Assembly (NCBI GenBank): GCA_003518475.1
Contig: DOYO01000046.1
Span: 1-8,671 of the forward strand
Direction of reading: 5' to 3'
Length of the DNA: 8,671 nt
Origin: Acholeplasmataceae bacterium
GTDB taxonomy: Bacteria > Bacillota_I > Bacilli_A > Acholeplasmatales > Acholeplasmataceae
Numbering within the stretch: the first letter of the stretch is position 1; the number at the start of each line of letters is the position of its first letter. Shown piece after piece: positions 5,640 to 8,671 of the stretch. A program made the translations under genes and the position numbers. The notes under the pieces were generated by a model. The model was given only the letters and a program-made list of their open reading frames with translations, had not been told where the DNA came from and searched no databases.

Positions 5640-5668
5640 TTGCTATAAAAGCGCTTTCATGATAGAAT
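5640..5668 (+). promoter_or_regulatory. Promoter of the DUF1015-serC-serA operon
   Basis: A -35 TTGCTA (5640-5645) is followed by a 17-base spacer and a -10 TAGAAT (5663-5668) carrying the TG extension (TGA, 5660-5662). It is the most complete sigma-70-type promoter in the window. It is about 200 bases before the first start codon, with no terminator-like hairpin in between. A cre box fills its spacer. Confidence 0.6.
5646..5659 (+). promoter_or_regulatory. CcpA catabolite-responsive element (cre) in the promoter spacer
   Basis: TAAAAGCGCTTTCA matches the cre consensus TGWAANCGNTNWCA at 13 of 14 positions (A for G at position 2). It sits exactly between the -35 and -10 boxes, where CcpA binding would block RNA polymerase. 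This predicts repression when a preferred sugar is available. That CcpA exists in this organism is assumed. Confidence 0.65.
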
Positions 5669-5872
5669 AAAATTAATCAGTAAGCACCCGTTTCTTCTAT
5701 GTTTTCAATAAATAAATAAGACCATTTCAGGCTTATGGTAAGATTCAATCGCATGCTTTATCTACAAAACGAGGATTACCAATGTATTTTGTTAAAATCA
5801 GCTTGATTATCTTTTCAAAAATAGAATGATCACGAGGAAAAAGCTCTTAAAAAGGGAAAAGGAGTATTTTTT
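5669..5872 (+). other. Leader region before the serine operon, no clear gene
   Basis: About 200 AT-rich bases lie between the promoter and the first gene. Two very short reading frames exist: 5735-5806 (23 codons, weak ribosome binding site) and 5782-5829 (15 codons, GAGG at 5771-5774 seven bases before its ATG). Neither is rich in serine or otherwise telling. No T-box sequence, riboswitch core or U-tailed hairpin was recognised. The end holds the AAAAGGAG site (5857-5864) of the DUF1015 gene. Confidence 0.5.
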
Positions 5873-7129
5873 ATGCCGCTAAAGGACCTGCAAAAAGCTA
5901 TTGGAGTACCGAATATCCTGTTACCAAGAAAATCAATTGATTTAACCAAATGGGCGATTGTCGCCTGTGACCAGTTTACCAGCCAACCTTCTTACTGGAA
6001 AGAACTTAAGAAATTTATCGGAGATGAACCATCCACTTTTGAAATGGTTCTACCCGAAGTGTATTTAGAAAAGATGAATGATGAATACATCAAAAAGATC
6101 AATCAAACGATGATTGATTATCTGAACCATTTCATCTTTGAAGATATTGGACCTTCGATGATGCTCATTGAAAGAATGACTTCAATCAATAATCGAAGAC
6201 TTGGATTATTGATGACCATTGATTTGGAAGCATATGATTACCAAGATGGATCCAGACCATTGATCAGAACAACTGAAAAGACGATATTGAATAGAATTCC
6301 ACCAAGAGTTAAAATCAGAGAAAACGCTCCATTAGAGCTTTCCCATGTGATGCTGCTTGTCGATGATCCAAAATTGCAAATCATTGAAAATCTTTATGAA
6401 AGACGACATGAATTTACCAAGAAGTACGATTTCGTCTTGAATATGTTCGGTGGACACATCAAAGGATATCAAATTAAAGATTGCGACCAAATCATTAAGG
6501 ATTTTTACAGTTTGATTCAAGATCCGAAGAATCCTTTGCTGTTTGTTGCTGGAGATGGAAATCACAGTTTGGCAACAGCGAAAGCGCATTGGGAAATGCT
6601 GAAAAAAACGTTGCCTAAGGAAGAATTGATCAATCATCCAGCGCAGTATGCTTTGGTTGAAGTTGTGAACATATACGATAAAGGACTTCAGTTCGAAGGC
6701 ATCCACCGCGTATTATTTAATGCAGATGAATCTTTTATAACAGAATTATTTCATGCAGTAGACCGTGAAGAAGAAACCTGGATTTATACGAATGAAGTCG
6801 GAAAGACTGCGTTCTACATTCCAAAGAATGTTCCAACAGCTTATGAAGAAATTCAATCCTATATTGATTCCTACATGGAAAGACACCCGCATGTCACCAT
6901 TGATTACATCCATGGAGACGAGGAACTCATCCAGGTTTGCAAGGATCATCCAAAGAGCATTGGCATCAAGATGCCTTGCATGGAACGTTCTGAACTGGTT
7001 CCATTCATCCAACAAGGCAAGGTTTTACCTAGAAAATCATTTTCAATGGGATGCGCAACTGCGAAAAGATACTATCTAGAAAGTAGATTCATCATAAAAA
7101 CCAATCAAAAAATGAAGGGAGAACAATAA
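5873..7129 (+). CDS. DUF1015 family protein, first gene of the serine biosynthesis operon
   Basis: A 418-residue soluble protein that fits DUF1015 (PF06245) over nearly its full length. Conserved blocks seen are ACDQFTSQPSYW (31-42), RTTEKTILNRIPPR (132-145), IRENAPLELSHVMLLVDDP (148-166), FVAGDGNHSLATAKAHW (224-240), HPAQYALVEVVNIYD (255-269) and LPRKSFSMGCATAKRYYLE (385-403). The DGNHS motif with nearby arginines looks like a phosphate- or nucleotide-handling site, but no reaction is established. The ATG at 5873 has AAAAGGAG at 5857-5864. The serC start is 2 bases after its stop, and the serC ribosome binding site (AAGGGAG, 7115-7121) lies inside this gene, so the two are translationally linked. 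DUF1015 genes are repeatedly found beside serA and serC in anaerobic Bacillota and Bacteroidota (from general knowledge), which points to a role in serine or phosphoserine metabolism; this is inference. Family assignment is firm and function open. Confidence 0.9.
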   Translation: MPLKDLQKAIGVPNILLPRKSIDLTKWAIVACDQFTSQPSYWKELKKFIGDEPSTFEMVLPEVYLEKMNDEYIKKINQTMIDYLNHFIFEDIGPSMMLIERMTSINNRRLGLLMTIDLEAYDYQDGSRPLIRTTEKTILNRIPPRVKIRENAPLELSHVMLLVDDPKLQIIENLYERRHEFTKKYDFVLNMFGGHIKGYQIKDCDQIIKDFYSLIQDPKNPLLFVAGDGNHSLATAKAHWEMLKKTLPKEELINHPAQYALVEVVNIYDKGLQFEGIHRVLFNADESFITELFHAVDREEETWIYTNEVGKTAFYIPKNVPTAYEEIQSYIDSYMERHPHVTIDYIHGDEELIQVCKDHPKSIGIKMPCMERSELVPFIQQGKVLPRKSFSMGCATAKRYYLESRFIIKTNQKMKGEQ

Positions 7130-7131
7130 AA

Positions 7132-8217
7132 ATGAAACGTATTTACAATTTCTCAGCAGGACCAGCAATACTACCCGAAGAGGTATTAAAAGAAGCAGCC
7201 AATGAAATGATGGATTACCAAGGCAGCGGCATGTCAGTCATGGAAATGAGCCACCGCTCCAAGGTTTATCAACAAATCATCGATGATGCAGAAAAAGATT
7301 TGAGAGAGCTTTTAAACATTCCATCCAACTACAAGGTTTTATTTCTTCAAGGAGGAGGGACAACGCAATTTGCGATGGTACCGATGAATTTAATGAAGAA
7401 CAAGGTCGCAGATTACATCATCACCGGACACTGGGCTAAAAAAGCTGCTGAAGAAGCTGCAGTTTATGGCAAGGTCAACAAAGTGGCATCCTCTGAAGAC
7501 AAAATATTTTCCTACATTCCAGATGTTACCAATTTGAAGATCAGTCCCGATGCGGATTATGTCTACATGTGTGAAAACAATACGATTTATGGAACTAAGT
7601 ATCATACACTTCCAAATACACAAGGAAAACCGCTCGTTTCCGATGCTTCATCATGTTTCCTATCGGAACCGATTGATGTCACCAAATATGGTTTAATCTT
7701 TGCTGGTGCTCAAAAGAATGTCGGACCAGCAGGTACGGTCATTGTCATCATCCGTGAAGATTTAATCACGAAAGATCATTTCCCCTTCACACCATTGATG
7801 CTTAAATATGATATTCATTCCGAAAACCAATCGATGTATAATACTCCTCCAACCTATGGAATCTATATGTGCGGCAAAGTCTTCAAATGGCTGTTGAAAA
7901 ATGGCGGTCTTGAAGCAATCTATAAGATTAACGTGGAAAAGGCGAATGTCATCTATGATTATTTGGATTCAAGCAAGTTGTTCTATGGAACTGTTGAAAA
8001 GAAATCGAGATCATTGATGAATGTCTGCTTCAAGTCAATCAGTCCAGAAATTGATGAAGAATTTATCAAGCAAGCGAAAGCTAAGGGCTTTGATAATTTG
8101 AAGGGACATCGCACAACTGGCGGTATGAGAGCATCCATCTATAATGCGATGCCGATCAATGGCGTTAAAGCATTGGTCAGCTTTATGAAAGAATTCGAAC
8201 AAAACTTAAAGGGGTAA
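7132..8217 (+). CDS. serC: Phosphoserine aminotransferase (SerC)
   Basis: A 361-residue PLP-dependent enzyme of the cytoplasm that converts 3-phosphohydroxypyruvate and glutamate to O-phosphoserine and 2-oxoglutarate, the second step of serine synthesis; many family members also serve in pyridoxal phosphate synthesis. The N-terminus YNFSAGPAILP (5-15) is a hallmark. SVMEMSHRSK (35-44) supplies a substrate-binding arginine (R42), LFLQGGGTTQFAMVPMNL (70-87) forms part of the cofactor phosphate site, D171 contacts the pyridine nitrogen, and K195 in FAGAQKNVGPAG (190-201) is the Schiff-base lysine. GHRTTGGMRASIYNAMP (325-341) is the usual C-terminal signature. The length is normal and no key residue is missing. 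The gene starts 2 bases after DUF1015 and is followed 4 bases later by serA. Confidence 0.97.
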   Translation: MKRIYNFSAGPAILPEEVLKEAANEMMDYQGSGMSVMEMSHRSKVYQQIIDDAEKDLRELLNIPSNYKVLFLQGGGTTQFAMVPMNLMKNKVADYIITGHWAKKAAEEAAVYGKVNKVASSEDKIFSYIPDVTNLKISPDADYVYMCENNTIYGTKYHTLPNTQGKPLVSDASSCFLSEPIDVTKYGLIFAGAQKNVGPAGTVIVIIREDLITKDHFPFTPLMLKYDIHSENQSMYNTPPTYGIYMCGKVFKWLLKNGGLEAIYKINVEKANVIYDYLDSSKLFYGTVEKKSRSLMNVCFKSISPEIDEEFIKQAKAKGFDNLKGHRTTGGMRASIYNAMPINGVKALVSFMKEFEQNLKG

Positions 8218-8221
8218 TGAA

Positions 8222-8671
8222 ATGAGAACCATACATTGTCTCAACCCAATATCAAAGGTTGGTTTGGATACACTTCCAAAAAACTATCAAATCACTACTG
8301 AGCTTCAGAAAGCAGACGCTATTTTGGTAAGAAGCGCTTCTATGCATGAAATGGTACTTCCTGAATCTGTCCTTGCGGTTGCACGTGCAGGTGCTGGTTT
8401 CAATAATATACCTTTTGAAAATCTCGCTAAACAAGGCGTTGTTGTGTTCAACACACCGGGAGCGAATGCGAATGCTGTTAAAGAATTGATTATTGCAGGC
8501 ATGCTTTTGGCTTCAAGAGATATTTATGGTGGAATCCAATGGTTGAACAATAATAAGACGGATGATCAAATTGCAAAGACAGTCGAAAAAGCGAAAGCTC
8601 AATTCGGAGGAACTGAAATATTCAATAAGACCATCGGCATCATCGGACTAGGCGCCATCGGCAAGCTGCTT
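8222..8671 (+). CDS. serA: D-3-phosphoglycerate dehydrogenase (SerA), 5' part, cut by the window end
   Basis: The first 150 codons of an NAD-dependent 2-hydroxyacid dehydrogenase that oxidises 3-phosphoglycerate to 3-phosphohydroxypyruvate, the committed step of serine synthesis. Seen are VRSAS (36-40), RAGAGFNNIPFENLAKQGV (55-73) and NTPGANANAVKELIIAGML (77-95), typical of the substrate-binding half, and the start of the Rossmann fold TIGIIGLGAIGKLL (137-150) with the NAD-binding GLGAIG (142-147). The spacing from start to GxGxxG is that of the short SerA form common in Bacillota, which usually ends with an ACT domain; the end is outside the window. The ATG at 8222 follows AAAGGGG (8208-8214), which overlaps the serC end. 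The reading frame is open to the last base. Confidence 0.93.
   Translation, partial: MRTIHCLNPISKVGLDTLPKNYQITTELQKADAILVRSASMHEMVLPESVLAVARAGAGFNNIPFENLAKQGVVVFNTPGANANAVKELIIAGMLLASRDIYGGIQWLNNNKTDDQIAKTVEKAKAQFGGTEIFNKTIGIIGLGAIGKLL

Noticed and set aside
6765..7079. 104-residue reading frame on the + strand inside the DUF1015 gene
   Set aside because: Out of frame with a well-conserved gene, no ribosome binding site, and no recognisable domain.

Overview
The window looks like chromosomal DNA from an AT-rich, Gram-positive-type bacterium of the Bacillota/Mycoplasmatota border (Bacilli, Erysipelotrichia, Acholeplasma or Izemoplasma-like groups are all plausible). The signs are strong purine-rich ribosome binding sites, TGnTATAAT promoters, short U-tailed terminators, a CcpA-type cre box, a YkpA/YbiT-type ABC-F protein and a BspA/InlB-type surface protein. 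Tryptophan is TGG throughout and TGA ends the transporter gene, so the standard bacterial code (table 11) fits better than the Mycoplasma code. Every supported gene is on the + strand. No rRNA, tRNA, CRISPR array, insertion sequence or prophage gene was seen.

Left part (1-3270): an ABC-F ATPase gene (94-1713) preceded by a terminator-like hairpin that may be an attenuator. It is followed by a 36-residue, lysine-rich orphan gene (1825-1935) with its own promoter and terminator, then a membrane-anchored InlB-repeat plus leucine-rich-repeat protein (2104-3210), also with its own promoter and terminator.

Middle (3271-5570): a probable two-gene unit encoding a 12-TM major facilitator transporter (3350-4582) and a small four-TM protein of unknown function (4635-5027), with a perfect 11-bp hairpin between them. 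A DUF1801/YdhG (frataxin-like) gene (5121-5516) follows, bounded by terminators.

Right part (5571-8671): a regulatory region of about 300 bases with a promoter whose spacer is filled by a near-perfect cre box, then a tightly packed operon DUF1015 - serC - serA (serA runs off the window). SerA and SerC carry out the first two steps of serine synthesis from 3-phosphoglycerate. The third enzyme, phosphoserine phosphatase, is not in the window. The DUF1015 gene heads the operon and its stop codon lies 2 nt from the serC start, so it is the obvious candidate for an undescribed role in this pathway. The cre box suggests that carbon supply controls the operon.
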